Assembly (NCBI RefSeq): GCF_028583425.1
Contig: NC_072794.1
Span: 27,401,232-27,465,231 of the forward strand
DNA: 64,000 nt
Direction: 5' to 3'
DNA from: Eublepharis macularius
Lineage: Eukaryota; Chordata; Lepidosauria; Squamata; Eublepharidae
Part shown: piece after piece, positions 11,195 through 24,000 of the stretch
Layout of the letters: each line of letters opens with the position of its first letter
Position numbering within the stretch: position 1 is the first letter of the stretch
Translations under genes and position numbers: made by a program
Notes under the pieces: generated by a model
What the model was told of the DNA's origin: nothing
Seen by the model: the letters and a program-made list of their open reading frames with translations, nothing else
Database searches by the model: none

Positions 11195-11265
11195 TTTATG
11201 TTCCCTCCTTTCAGCTACAGATTAAGGTCCATTTTACAATTCTGTTTTTCTTCAGAATTAAACTG
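11195..11265 (-). pseudogene. Further fragment of the duplicated locus (intron match)
   Basis: About 60 bp (AGCTACAGATTAAGGTCCATTT onward to AGAATTAAACTG) matches 40030-40090, in the intron upstream of the 38.8-39.6 kb exon. About three quarters of bases agree by eye. The position fits the same order as the other duplicated fragments. Taken alone it could be a shared old repeat. Confidence 0.4.
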
Positions 11266-11429
11266 CCAAAGCTAAAGCTCTACTGGTATACTTTAGGCCC
11301 AGTTAAAATAGACATAGGACATCTTTCTCCCAATACAAACTTCTTGGAGACAACCCAGATAGAGGCAGTTTGTGCTGGAACCAGTGTTTGGAGCAGGCAC
11401 TAATGCATATCTTGTTGTAGGGGCTATAA

Positions 11430-11545
11430 TGAAGTTAAGTGTGTGTGTTTCTTTAACTGCTTGGCATGTTACAGAAGAAAGCATGGTGAAAGAGAGGGAT
11501 GAGTGAGTGAAGTGACTGGTTGATGACTGAGAGTATGGGTGGAGC
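11430..11545. repeat. Dispersed direct repeat (partner 9400-9525)
   Basis: Same orientation as its partner; both flank the decayed gene duplicate. The downstream 11545-11900 could be the rest of a long terminal repeat or other element, but no primer site or coding was seen. Confidence 0.5.
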
Positions 11546-12800
11546 TGAGAAGTGTGGAGAGAGGCAGTTAGCTGTGGGAGTCAGGAAGAGAATAGTCAAG
11601 CTGTCAGGAGTTAACAGAGTGTCTTCCAATCAGAATCCAAAATAGTGTTGTGAAAAGCATTGAGATTCTAGGGAGAAAATAAAATACTCATAGAGGGCAT
11701 ACTAAGATCTAGAGAGTCAGATCTTGATATTGCCAGAGTATCATGGGAGAGTGAGCTGAATAAGGTAACAGAAATCTGATTGAAAGGAGAGAGAAGTGGT
11801 TGTGACACCTAAGTCAGAAGAATAATATACCCAGTTTTATTTTCTGAAGAGAAGTTATCCAACGTTCTGAAATCAATACGCTCAATGTACTAAGAAAGGT
11901 TTGTTTTGTTTTTTGTTCACCCCAGAGTTATATGTGATTTCTATATACCTGTCCCATCCTCAGGGCCACATAGTCTCATGAAGCAGCCTAACACTTAGGC
12001 ACAATACTCAGGGAAAAATTAATTAACAAGATTGGAATTGAATTCCTGGTGGCAGCATTACCTACCCAGAGGGTGAAATAACAAGAGGGTTTATGGCACC
12101 AAATCTAACCACATGATAAAAAAGGAGTTGTGAGTGACAGGGGCTTTGTGATTTGGGGTGATCCAAACATTGGGGTGCAGCTTCCCCCTTTTTTCCAGAA
12201 TAAGATCCATTCTAGAGCAGCTCACCCCCCCACACACACCTGATTGTGAAATTTTCCATACAGAAGTGACACAAGCAAAGCAAATGTTAAACACTGCTTC
12301 TAAAGCTCCAGTTTGCATCTGTAAACTTAACTCTGCAGAATTTCCATGCAGTTGGGAATCACTACCCCAAGGGAAAACATCTGCAGTTTGAATAAGGAAA
12401 AAAATTAAGAGGCAGCTTCCTTCCTTTGACCCTTGGATGAACTGAAAGCCAAATGAGGCATAACTTTGGGAGATCCGGGTATGAACCCACCACTTTAAAA
12501 AAAAAAATCTTGAGTTGCATTCACAGGAGCCTCTGAATCAGACTGGGGTTGTAGTGCAAGGTTTTTCTTTTCCCACAATGTTGTTTTTTTAATCAGACCC
12601 TCCCCTCGCTCCTTCTGTCTCTCAGGCTCCTGATTTGTACTTGGCTGCGCAACTCATGGGCAAAATGAGTATCAATAAACACTTACCCAAAGAACTCTGA
12701 CTTTATTCATTTCAGTTTTAAAACAATTCCAGCGATGGCCTACAGCTTCAGTCCAAGATGGCAAACTTTGGTAGTTTGTTATAAAGCTGAGGTGCCTAGG

Positions 12801-13233
12801 CAGGGCTCATTTCGAGGGGGAACGCACAGGAACGCAGTTCCAGCAGCTCCCCAAAGAGGTCACGTCAGGTGTCCCCGCCCACCTGACTCTCGGCCATTTT
12901 GGGCCCGTTTCGTCCTGGATTGGGGTTGAAATGGCCCGGATCGGGCCTCTGACAGGTGGTGGATCACGCTGTTGCTCAGCAGTAGCCCGATCCTGGCCAT
13001 TTGGGGCCCCTTTTTGGTCATTTTCAGCCCCTTTTTGCCATTTTGGGCCCAATTTCGGCCCTGAATGGCCAGGATTGGGTCCAAAACAGCCAGGATAGGT
13101 GATGCCAGGGGGTGTGGCATATGAAAATCAGTTGTACCAGTGACACATTTCCTGTGATGTCAAGGGGCATGGCATATGCTAATGAGTTGTGCTAATGAGT
13201 TCCTCCAGCTCTTTTTCTATGAAATGACCCCTG
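12801..13233 (+). mobile_element. hAT-like non-autonomous element (copy B)
   Basis: TGCCTAGG is a perfect 8-bp target duplication (12793-12800 and 13234-13241). The termini CAGGGCTCATTTC and GAAATGACCCCTG are inverted repeats of the CAGGG hAT type. Same family as 8170-8579, opposite orientation. Confidence 0.85.
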
Positions 13234-13241
13234 TGCCTAGG

Positions 13242-16200
13242 TAGGTGCATTCCTATTACTGTGCCATATTGAAGTATGTAATCCTCCTCCTGACACCGTT
13301 AATTTTCATGCCTTTATGACCTGCAGAGGACAATATTTGATAGCTGGAGGACAGTGGCTGGATCCTGCTAGGCAAGTCTGATCTAAATTAGTTTTAGCAA
13401 TCAGAATCAATCTGGAAATGGCACCCCAATTTATTAGGCTTTAGATCTGCCGGGCAGAGTGAGTTTCATTTGTGGCTCACCTGGAAATCCTGTAAAGAGC
13501 TCGGGATTTATGAATGGTTCTGTCCTATATGCTTAGATTCTGATTATGGTGGGTTCAGTCTATCCCATACCACAAGGAAACGGTAATTTAATGTGTCTCA
13601 ACTACTGGAGCTTTCTTTTAAAAAAATGTCTCTGGCCAAGCAGCCCCAAAAGAGGGAGCTTTCTGCCTCAGGAGACAACAGTTTGGGTGAAAAAAAAGCA
13701 GAGTGTTGAAATTCTGGCTGGTGACAATGATGCTGGCTGCTCTTGCAAACAGTTGGCTTCAGTTACCTTGGGAAGGCAGGATCTCTGGATATCTGAGGGG
13801 GTGTGATGGGTCTGCTGCCCGGAAGGAGTGCCTTTTTGCTTCCCCCTGTATCTTTGTATATATGACAAATATTTTAAAAACTGCTGCAACCGTCTAGAGC
13901 TTTGTCCATCCTAGTGGACTAACAGAATAAGTGCTAGCCCCTGGAACTCTTCACACGTTGCAGAACTGGGGCAAACATAATAGTAATAACAAATGATAAT
14001 TCACAAACTTTCCTACAAGATGGCTTGCTACTGATCTTTTGTGCATTTCACAACCACCCAAGTTTTGACTGTGTTCTAGGGTAGTGGGTTCTCATCCTTT
14101 TGTATCTTATGACACACCAATCACTTCTGTTGGAGAAACTGGGTTCCACCATGAGAAAAACAAAAATCTTATTCATTCCATGATGGACATTTATCTATCT
14201 TACAGGCGTTCTGTTATTATGTTAATCTTTTATGGTAAATGTTAAGGGCATAAAAATTACAGAAGCACAACTGATAATCCCTGGCAGGTCAGATCGAAGC
14301 AGCATGTCAAAGATACACTACCTGGTGAGAAGGGGAACAGGGAATTAGGAGAAACACCAAGTGTCCAAGGTTACTACTAGCATGCCAATAGGTCACCAAT
14401 GGATAATCCCTTCCTGGTAGGGTCAGCACATCACACTCACAGGTGGACAGAGTGACTGAGGAAGAGTAAATTCTTAGCAATTGTTAGGAAAACAATTGCT
14501 GCTTCTGCTTTCCACGTAACAGCAGCTGAGAACCACTGATATACGGGCACCTCTTTTAGTTCCATGGGAAGCAACAAAACGCAGAAGACCTAGCCAGTGA
14601 CCTATCTCTGGTTGCATGCATGCCAACTGCTCCTATGTACATCTGTGTCACTCTTTTGCCTTAAGGGAGACATTTCAATACTCGCTAGTGTACACATCTA
14701 TTTACATCCAGGTTTTTTTTGCATTGGGCAACACCAGATGAAATCTTCTGATCAATAATTTCATCATCTTAAAAAAATTTATGCTGCACTAGAGACCAGT
14801 GCAAGACAGGCTGTTGCATTGGACAGGCTATTAGAAAGCACAGACTTTGTGCAGTTTCTCTTAGCCCCACATGACCACCTGCTCATCATTATACCTGTGC
14901 CTTTCACAAAAGCCCGATGCGTAGAACATCTACAAATGAAACTTTCTATACTATTTGTTTCTCCATTCCAGGGAAAGCATCACTTGCTACAGATAGTGCT
15001 GCCAACCTCCAGATGGGGGCTGAATTTCTCCTGGGATTACATCAGTTGTTTCCCTGGAGAAAAGGGCCCTTTTCACACTATTTACTTGCTTCTGGAACAT
15101 CGCAAAATGTAGCACAAAAAATGCGGAAGATAGCATCTTTTTGCGAGAGTTTTGCGTGACAGCGCGCAGAAGCTCAAGGACTGTGATTTGAAAAGAGCTA
15201 TAGCAGAAATTAAGGAAAGACCATTGCAAATAGGGATATTTGAATTGTACGTCAATTACAAAGCTGAATTTGATTACATGTACCATCTTACCATGTCTTC
15301 CAACTGCTTGGTATTTAACTCCATTTACTTTCTCTCCTTTAAGCCTTCATAAAAGCAGTGATTTTTTTTTTCTTTTTTAAAAAGGAGGTGCCGATACTCA
15401 TGTTGTTTTCCTCTCTCAGCCCAAGTCCTGAACGTCCAAGAGGTGTTGGTACTCCATTAAGAGATGCCAATACCTGTTCCAGTGCACACACACACACACC
15501 CTGAAAAAAGCCCTGCATAAAACTGGTGATGAGCTAAAACCATAGAAGACAAAACTTGCATCAACAAGGATAGCCGTCGGTTAATTATTTTCAAGAAACC
15601 TGGGATAAAGATGGCTTAGAAGGAGATACTATCAACATGTCAAACAAGGTAGTGATGGAAATCAGCCTTCTCTATCCCAGCAACAAGTGGTACCCTGGCC
15701 ATGGTAGTGCTGATGACACTGGCTGTACCTTGACCATCTTTTCTATTTTTAAAAGTACAGCTCTCTGGATTGTGGGTGTCATGCTCAGGGCTTGGGGCGC
15801 CTATCCCAGGTGCTGGGGTAGTTCACCTGTTGGTCTAACAGGCACTCAGGAAACAGGTAGCGTAAGCCCAAAGTCAAGCCAGGGTTCAGAGCCAAGAGGT
15901 CAGTCTGAGAAGGGAGCATGCAAGCAGGAGTCCAAAGAACTATAGCCAGGGTCAGTAACCGATTCGAGACTCCAATAGAGGATCAGGCAGGACAGAGTCC
16001 TATATGGTTGTATTTACTGGCAAAGGCAGATTAAATGCAACATGTAAATGATATTGTGGAAATTTTTGGTTTTGGGTGATATAATACTTGTAACTATGTA
16101 GGCAGCTTAAATGCAACATGTAAATGATGTTATGGAAATTTTTGTTTTGGTGAGACAACACTTTGTAATTATACATTACTGTTTGGCACACCGGCTATGT

Positions 16201-16984
16201 TGAATGATGTATTTATATTTATTCTAGATTTACACGTGGCTTGTGAGGAAGCACATTGTGTGAAACGGGATTTGATTTTCAAGCCGGCAAACCTGTTGCC
16301 ACCTCCCTCCAGGAGTTTGGGAATCCTTTACAACCCTCCGGTTGATCTTGTTTTACTGTTGTGCCTTATATTGAGTTCTGAAGAAGAGAACATTAAACTT
16401 TATTTTAAACTTCATTGCTTCACGTGGTCCTACTGATCGCCTTGTTTTATTCTGCTTGGGACCACGCACCCTTGGATTTGTTTTTCTGTTACTGTGAGGA
16501 CAGAGTCCTAGGCAAGGGCATGGTCGGGTAGCAAGAATTCAGTCCAGAGACAGGCAAGGAGCAGGGTAGGGACACAGAGCTTCCAGGTGCGGAGCTGCTG
16601 GACACAGGGGACTGGTGAACGAAGTTGCTCCTTATATGCTCAGATCGGCATAAGAGGGCGAGGACCAGGTGTTTCCCCTTCACTTGACTGTAGCACCTCA
16701 CCCTCGGAGCCCAGCTCCATCTGATGCTGAGCCTGCAGGCGTGCACTCCTACACCTTTCCCAAACAGCCTCCCTCACCCAAGCTTTCCGCCTTGCTGCTG
16801 GCTCAAGAGGCTTGGATCTCCAGGGCACCGGTTTCTCCTCTTCTCCATATGACCCCTTGCCCATGCCAGCTTCCACAGAGGGGCCTGGTTGCCAATCGCT
16901 TGACGGCTCCTCTGGCTCCTGCCAGCTTTGCTGGCTCATCCTCTGAGAACTTGCCAGCAGGCAGGGAGCCCAGCCGAGGCTGAC
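13242..16984. other. Intergenic stretch, little recognised
   Basis: It contains a probable TAGGG-family fragment near 14995-15075, a CpG-containing patch near 15085-15175, a (CA)n tract near 15487 and the tandem duplication at 16025-16176. No supported gene. Confidence 0.4.
16025..16176 (+). repeat. Two-copy tandem duplication, period about 76 bp
   Basis: GGCAGATTAAATGCAACATG at 16025 recurs as GGCAGCTTAAATGCAACATG at 16101, with TGGAAATTTTTG in both. Confidence 0.6.
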
Positions 16985-17235
16985 CCATGACAGTGGGATT
17001 CTTCACTGTATGTGTGTGGTGCCCTCCAGTCATAGCTGACTTCTGGAGACCCCTGGCAAGGTTTTCATGGCAAAAGACTAACAGGGGGTTTGCCATTGCC
17101 TGCCTCTACAACCCTGGTCATTGGAGGTCTCCCATCCAATTGCTAACCGAAACTGACCCTGCTTAGCTTCTGAAATTTGATTAGATTAGATTAGAACACC
17201 TGGGCTTTCCAGATCAGAGCCTTCACTGTAGGAAC
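16985..17235 (-). repeat. 5S rRNA-derived SINE, reverse orientation
   Basis: GGAGGTCTCCCATCCAATTG and ACCCTGCTTAGCTTCTGA are the reverse complement of a 5S-like head. TTGCCATTGCCTGCCTC is the tail shared with 54455-54690. Confidence 0.6.
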
Positions 17236-17628
17236 TACAGTAAATGGTTGCCTTACAAGATCATCAATATTTTCTATGCCTTGACTAAACCTAGGCTACT
17301 CCTTCCCATTCAGGCTATTTTTCTATGGGAGCCTCCAGCATACAGTTAGAAATGTGTAGTTTTTCCTTCCTCTAGATGGAGCCAGTGTGCTTTTTCCTGT
17401 AGTGTTGAACTTTTTTTTTTGCCATTTAAAAGATCTTTGTAGTGACTGTCTTACCTTTCTTTTTTTGCAGAATTAATTGTAACTCATTTGTGGTAATAAA
17501 TAAAGGTAGCTTTCCTTAAGGAAGTGCTTCTGAGCACTGACAAGACTTTAGTTCATTATGACGTTCTGGTAAGCCTTCAAGCTGAACATTAAACAAAAGG
17601 AATCAGGGCATGCAAGATCCATTCCTGT

Positions 17629-18027
17629 CAGGGGGGCGGCAGGGGGGGGGTAGTCTGCCCCCTGGTGATGCCAAAGAGGGCACTGGGTGCAGCTGCCAGC
17701 CCGAGGTGCGCATGGGCAGCAGGACAGGGGGCGCGCTTGCTGCGCACCCCCTGTCCTGCGGGGCAGGCAAAAGGCAGTGCGGGTGGCTGCAAGGCTGCCT
17801 GCGCCATTCGCCTGCCCCGTAGAACAGGGGGCGCGTGGCAAGCCACCCCCTGTCCTGTGGGGCAGGCGAATGGCGTGGGCGGCCTCCCAACCACTTGCAC
17901 TGCCACCGCCAGCTCCGTAGCATGCGCCACCCTGCGTGATGATGTAATGGAAGTGACGTCATCATGCAGTGCCAGGAGCACCAGTCTTTGGTTGCCCTGG
18001 GTGCCGGCAACCATAGATCTGGCCCTG
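17629..18027. mobile_element. hAT-like GC-rich element, same family as 3003-3741
   Basis: ATTCCTGT flanks both ends (17621-17628 and 18028-18035). It begins CAGGGGGGCGGCAGGGG and ends AGATCTGGCCCTG. Internal GGGGCAGGCGAATGG units and a TGACGTCA palindrome (17954-17961) are shared with the 3.0-3.7 kb copy. Non-coding. Confidence 0.75.
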
Positions 18028-18035
18028 ATTCCTGT

Positions 18036-20041
18036 AACTGGCAGGCAGCATGAAGCATCTGGATTGGGAAGGGTACAGATACTAGGAGCCTGCCTTTGCT
18101 TTATCAGCAGAACAATATCTTCTACCTGTGGTTTTAATCCAAGGAGTTTAAAAAACCAGAGTAGTATATTATCACGCCTGATCCTTTGACTAGAAAGTCA
18201 GATTCTGAGGGTCAGTATGTGATCTGCTCTGCCATATCAGAATTAAGCAGGCTGGTCACATTCCTCACTTTGGTGGCCAAACTCCCACCTATCTCTGTAC
18301 CTGACACCACTCCATAGGGTGGAGGGAGAAAAATGAGGGGAGAGAAATGGTATCCATCGAGTTCGTCTGTTAAAATACAAGGAGTGTGTGTATGTGTCAG
18401 GGAACCCAAACTCAATTCGTTGAAAAAAGTCCCATCTAGTTCGGCCTTGAGGCACCTTGGAGGGTTGGGATGCAGGAACGCTTTTTCAGTGATTCTGATG
18501 AAGTTGTTGCAGCGAGTAGCTTTGAGTGTTAATCTTTATCCCTTATGATCTTTCCTGCGGAGCGCTGCAAGGCTTTATCCCACTACCGTACACCGCCACC
18601 AGACTCTGGCCAGAGGGATCAACAATACAGTTGCCAGATGAGGGCTGGCAAACTCTCAGGAAATGGGGGAGGGTGGGACTTGCCCAAATGGTGTTCACCA
18701 GTGCCACTTCTGGCTGCATAACTGGCTGAAATCACAACATTGTGGGATACTCTAGGATTCGCTCAAAACGCTGTCTTGAGTCAAGAGCTGGAATCCTACC
18801 GTATGTGTAATTAATGTAATTTTAATACATTTGCATTAAATTTCCACTTAAGTTTATTGCCTATAACCTTTAGCCATCACAAAGCATGTGTTTAATACAA
18901 AAGATAGTAGGCCACAAAGGCTGAACATGAACTCGTAGCGGGATACTATTTTTTTACTCTTCTAGACTAAACTAGAAGCAACTAAATTTTTGTTCATTAC
19001 CTCAATGTATTCTTAAAGATCCATATTGATGATGTATAAGCTGCCAATTTAGTTACTTTTAGGAAAGGGGGGGACAGTCGTGGGGACAAGAGTCAGGGTA
19101 TCTTTTATTCATCTTGGGACCTTTGGGGTATAAAATCCATCACGTTCACAGCATGTCTAGGCATTTCTGGTAATTTATTCAGTCTAAGATATGCTCATCA
19201 TGATTTTTGTCTTGAGTTGTTCATTGCCTTAGTTTTCTGTCTGCTTGGGCTGTTCTTCCAATTTTTTTCAGTTGCTGTCTCACTGCATTATTTTTTGTTA
19301 AGGATCTTTGCTGATAGGCTGAATTGTTTTATCACATTTTATATTCCGCTTGCTGATTAACCGAAACCTTTCTCAAGGCCAAAATCCACCCAAGTCCCAC
19401 TGCATCATTCTGTTTTACCAGGAATCTTTGGTCTGAAATTCAAATGTTTTTCTCATACTTCTGATTGACTGAATAGTTATTATATTTGTAATCCACCTTG
19501 AGTTTCAGCGAGAAAAATGGACTATAAATGAAACTAATAATAATATTGTAATTATCTTTTCTCTGGTGCCACCTGATCTCCAATGTAACCAATGTTATCT
19601 AATTATACAGCATAAAACTACTCTCAGATTCATAGTTGCAAAATTTCAAATGAAATTCATGTTTGAGTATAGCAATGTCTTGTGTAAAAAGAAGAAAAGA
19701 TCCTGTAAGGGGCAACAATCTGTAGTTAGACAGGACTGCAGGAGAGTACCTTTTTCTAAAAGGGGTTTTCCGTATTTGTCTGCAGAATGCTATTTTTAGG
19801 CTTTCTTCTAGCTGTCTGTGTAAACTCTCTCAACTATCAAGGCAGCTAGTTTATTTTCTTCTCATTCCTATCCAGTTTGCTAGTTCTATTAATAAAGCTT
19901 TGTTAATCTTAATCACTTCAGTGTCCTGATGGCTGCGTAGGCATTCTGCCGACAACACAGAACACATTTTGACCAAACAGTTCTCTTCAGGTGCATCCAA
20001 GACTGTTTCCATACAAACTTATAGCCTGAATCCTGACTGGT
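18036..20041. other. Intergenic stretch downstream of the RasGAP gene
   Basis: AT-rich; only the LINE/SINE 3' end at 19300-19550 was recognised. Frames are short and lack protein-like sequence. Confidence 0.4.
19300..19550 (+). repeat. LINE/SINE 3' end with (TAA)n tail
   Basis: GTAATCCACCTTGAGTTTCA, GACTATAAATGAAACTAATAA; the reverse complement of the repeat seen at 2345-2470, 41495-41600 and 53795-53950. Confidence 0.5.
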
Positions 20042-20387
20042 GGAGTTGCCAAGTCCCCTTACCCTCCTGGTGGGAGGGATGAACCTAGCACTCACCTCTG
20101 TGAAGTCTTCACACAGACGCTCATCATGCAGGTTGTGGAAGTGCGCCTGTGTTTTGTGCGGCCTGATTCTTAAAGAATCATTCTGTTTGGGGCCCAAATC
20201 TGTCCAACATGAAGCGTGGGAACACTCCCATGGCCTGCACGACGACGTCACTTCTGGAAGTGATGCTGTCACGCCACACTCGGAGACCCGCTCCCACGTT
20301 GTCTCCTTCTGCAGGCCAGGTGAGTGGGGACAGAGGGAAGAGGCTGGGAGCCGGGGATCCCCGCCCCCACTGGGGGACTGGCGCTAC
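20042..20387 (+). mobile_element. hAT-like element of the GTTGCCAAGTC family
   Basis: TGACTGGT (20034-20041) and TGACTAGT (20388-20395) form an 8-bp duplication with one mismatch. It begins GGAGTTGCCAAGTC and shares the GACGTCACTTCTGGAAGTGATG block with 58133-58969. Confidence 0.55.
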
Positions 20388-20659
20388 TGACTAGTATTAT
20401 TATAGATTTGCTGTCTGATTACTGAGAATGGATCTCTTGCTATCTGAGTGCTGGGAATGGTTTTGCCTAAAGTGACACCTGATGGGAATCAGGGCCTTTT
20501 AAATGAGTCGCCCAAAAATAAAAAGTCAACTTTTTATTTTTTAGGAAATTAGATCAGGCTTCCAGTGATAAGCATTACTGTCTGCAGAACACTGCCACCT
20601 TGACTGTAAACTGAAGTTTCCCACCGCGTGTTTTAATCAATGCAGACACATGCTGAGTC

Positions 20660-20931
20660 CGAAGTGTTTTAAAGTTAAAGTTTATTTTCAATAAAAGACC
20701 TCAAATTTATCTATATTTGTACATATACAAGAAACTGTCCAAAAATATTCACAAAACAAAAATAAATCTTTTTTAGAACAAACCTAGACACAAAAATACA
20801 ATTGGGAGGGGTGGTTAAGATGGATGAACTTTATTGAAATAAATTAACTTAACGTTCTATAATGTAGTGCAGCCTCCCCAAAGCCATTTCAATGATGTTG
20901 CAGACGACACGTTGTGGGGAGAAGATGGCTG
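20660..20931 (-). other. RASAL2: 3' UTR of the RASAL2-like gene
   Basis: This AT-rich sequence lies between the stop at 20932 and the distal poly(A) signal. No coding potential. It holds two AATAAA motifs on the minus strand, at 20830-20835 and 20681-20686. The end near 20660 is inferred from the distal signal and the GT-rich stretch just after it. Confidence 0.6.
20681..20686 (-). promoter_or_regulatory. RASAL2: Distal poly(A) signal of the RASAL2-like gene
   Basis: AATAAA on the minus strand, about 250 bp after the stop codon, with a GT-rich stretch (ATGTGTCTG) about 30-40 bp downstream. A nearer AATAAA at 20830-20835 could serve as an alternative. Confidence 0.5.
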
Positions 20932-21084
20932 CTAGCTGCTGCTTTTAAATTCCCCATTCTCTGTTATTGAAAGCTTCGTCGGGGAGATTCCGTTCCGCGC
21001 CTGCATACTGTAATGATCTTTCACTTGTGTCAGCGCGCTCATCAGGCGGGTATTTGCTGATTCTAAAGAAAGGATCCTTTTTTC
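20932..21084 (-). CDS. RASAL2: RASAL2-like RasGAP: terminal coding exon
   Basis: It encodes EKRILSLESANTRLMSALTQ, VKDHYSMQARNGISPTKLSI, TENGEFKSSS and stops with TAG at 20932-20934. The ending ARNGISPT..KL.ITENGEF is shared by DAB2IP and RASAL2. Here the usual ISPTNPTKL is shortened to ISPTKL and the final Asn-Cys is absent. The acceptor is CTTCGCAG. Coding GC is higher than in the AT-rich 3' UTR that follows. Confidence 0.92.
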   Translation of the reverse strand, partial: EKRILSLESANTRLMSALTQVKDHYSMQARNGISPTKLSITENGEFKSSS

Positions 21085-24000
21085 CTGCGAAGAAACACAC
21101 AGCACAAGATCAGAAATGTCCAAGTTCTCTGCCCACGCCAATCAAGGTGGGTGGGGAGCCAGATTGCTCCCAGCCATTAGCAGCATGAGAGGTGATTGGC
21201 ATCCCCCCTCCGGAGGTCTAGGTGAAAATCTAGCCAGGTGTTACGTGTACTTTGCTTGGGGCAACAAAATATCTCGAACTAGCCCTGATGTCGTTTCATT
21301 GTTACCCAATCTGCAACTCTCTATCTCAGGATGGTCACCGATACTTTAAGAAGGCCTGTCCACCCTCCTCCCCTCCCACCACTAATCCAACCAGCCTAGC
21401 GGATGCTCAATGGCACAATGGAATGAACCTGCCTCTTTCTGCTGTCCAGCTTGGTTTCTGTAGAAGCGGCCAGGCCAATTGGCTCTTATTGCAAGCTAAT
21501 TTAGCAGTAGATCCCCTTGAAATGTTGAGGCAGAAGAGAGCAGTGAACTTCCTAGAGATTTAAGGGCTGGTTTGGGCACTCAGGAGAACAGAAAAAGGCA
21601 GAAAGCAAATGTGAGTGGATTCATTCTCGCGTGTAGCCAGTGTGTGCAGACAGGGATCTCTGGGGATGCTCTCCTGACAGAGGGCTTGCAGGATGCCATT
21701 GGTACACTGGAAATGATAACAGGAAGCAGATTACAGCAGTGCAAAGAGTGCAGCAGCAACAAAGGATAGAGGTGCAGGGAAAAGCAGCCAGAAGCTGGAA
21801 AGGAGTTATGTGATGGGGAGGGGGGGAGAGGAAGCACGCATGATGGAGGGAGGAGAGAAAGATGCCACTGACAAGACAGAAAAACCAAAGAGGGCACCTG
21901 GCACCTTAAACCCATTCCAGCTCAGAGAACTCCAGGACAGCAGAGCCTCCAAAAGTGCTCCCTTTCTGGCACTGATTCAGAAACTGGGGGACAGGGTGGG
22001 GGTGGGGAGGCTTCTGTGTCAAAAGAATGGCTGAACACATGAACTGCAGCCATGTAAGCCATTGGCACTGTACAGGTGGGAAATGAGAGCATGGAGCCAC
22101 AGGGACCTTAAATAGATACATATTTTTTTTTTAAAAAAATGGCACCAGACAAGAAGGAAGTATACAGAGTGCAGGGCTGGTGGGGCTTTTAATGGGAAAC
22201 CAGGGCTGCATTTCAGGATTCCTGCCTTGACACCAAACCTGATGCTTCATGTGACAGCTCTGCATGGCACAATGCAGAAGGGAAGGAGAAGGAAGGCACA
22301 GAGGGCTCAAAACGTGATGGAATGAATAAGTGGCTTCCCTCAGGAGAGGAAGGCCGAGACCCAGCAAAGTGCAGTGGGTGCTCCGTGATCTGGCCTCATG
22401 GGGTCTGCACAAGCCCTCTGGAGACAAAGGGGAGCTGCAGAGCAGAGGGATCATCCCCCAAAGGGGTGTGTTAACCAGTGGGGTGAGATTCCTCAGACAG
22501 TGATCGTGTGTAAGCATGCCCTTGACTGAATAGCTGCCAGCTCCCGTTTCCCTTGGTAGGGCTGCCGTGTGTCACTGGAGATTTGCATTTCAGTTTTTAA
22601 CAGATGTATTTTTAAAAGCAAACTGTCCTCTTATATTGGCGTGTGGGATGCTAATTCAGTGGGCAGGTAGCTCTGCGTTGGTTTACGTTTCTCAGGATTT
22701 CCCCAGCCTCGTGCAGAGGCATCCCGGCCTGCTGTTTGGGAATGAGTGATCTAAATCAGGAACCTCAGAGAGCTGTTTGCTCATTCCAGAGATGCATTGG
22801 GAAAAAAAGGAAGTGAAAGTGACTTTGAGCACCCTCTCCGCCCATCTACTCTGATGCAGGAAGGTGTCTGTTACACTTCCCCAGCCCGTAACCAAGCGGA
22901 GAGGAAACGTGTCACTCAGTTCTTTGTTTCTTGCCACTCCCCTGGAAGAGCCAAAGAGGGTCTTGGCTCACTGACATCCTTGGAGAAGTGCTAGTCAATC
23001 ATTAATGCCTATGCAGAATCAATAAGAAGTATGAACAGGGCACAGGTGGAATGTATTTGGGCACATTTATGTCTCATTGCTGCAGTCAGCTGGGCCGGGA
23101 TGAGTATGAGACCATATTTCTTTAGGGTGTGATTTGTCTACCCACCTACAGATCATACATAAAGGAAGCCTGCCTAAGGTTACCTTTGCTCTTAATATTA
23201 TAATATGCCTTGTACAGATTCCTTCTTCGCTTGCAGATTCCATGTTCTTTCTGCCAAAACATACCAGTTTTTTTTTATAAGAAGCATAATCTTTTTAATA
23301 CTCTAAGCTTTCTAATACTCTAATGCTTCTGAGAATGCCTAACACTGAAAGGCCCACTAGAACCCAGAAACCTGAGTGAGGGTTGAGGTTTGATTATATT
23401 GAGATTCACTTTAAGCGTCTTTTGGATTCACAAAGGGGCCCCCAATTGTCTGGTCTGCAGTGGAATCAGTGGAAAACTGCTGTCGTTTCTGATGTCCACA
23501 GGCCATCCCCTAAATTAATCAATTTTTATTTTCCTACTTCAGTTTCAAATCAGACTAAGGGAATTCACATGATACTTAAAAAAAAAATCTAGATAGAATG
23601 GCAGTGCAATTCCACCTGCAAAGATGTTGTCGTTGAGATCTATGCACTAAATGCTCCTTTTAATCTTAAAATGGCTTTTGTTAGCATATGAAATATGGGT
23701 TTGTTTGGCCCTTTAGCTATTGTAGCTGTATGTGTGACAATCCAATTAAAAAAAATACCCACAAAAATCTTTATACAATAGGCATTATTTTTTGGGACAT
23801 CATAGGCAAGGAGGCCTTGATAACCGCTTCTTGCTCAGAAAGTAAGTGCATTGGCCCTCCGAGGAGGTTCCCATAATGCATCTGGATGAGGTGCAGGGAG
23901 TGGCAGGAGCTGGAATGTGTGTGGAGGGGCAAAAGTGCCAGGCTGGGGCAGGGAGATGCTCAGCTAGAGAACTGATTGGGTGTTACTTGCCTGCTTGAAT

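Noticed and set aside
17603..18189. Frames of 128-174 codons on both strands
   Set aside because: Same repeat family as above, with target duplications at its ends; no protein-like composition.
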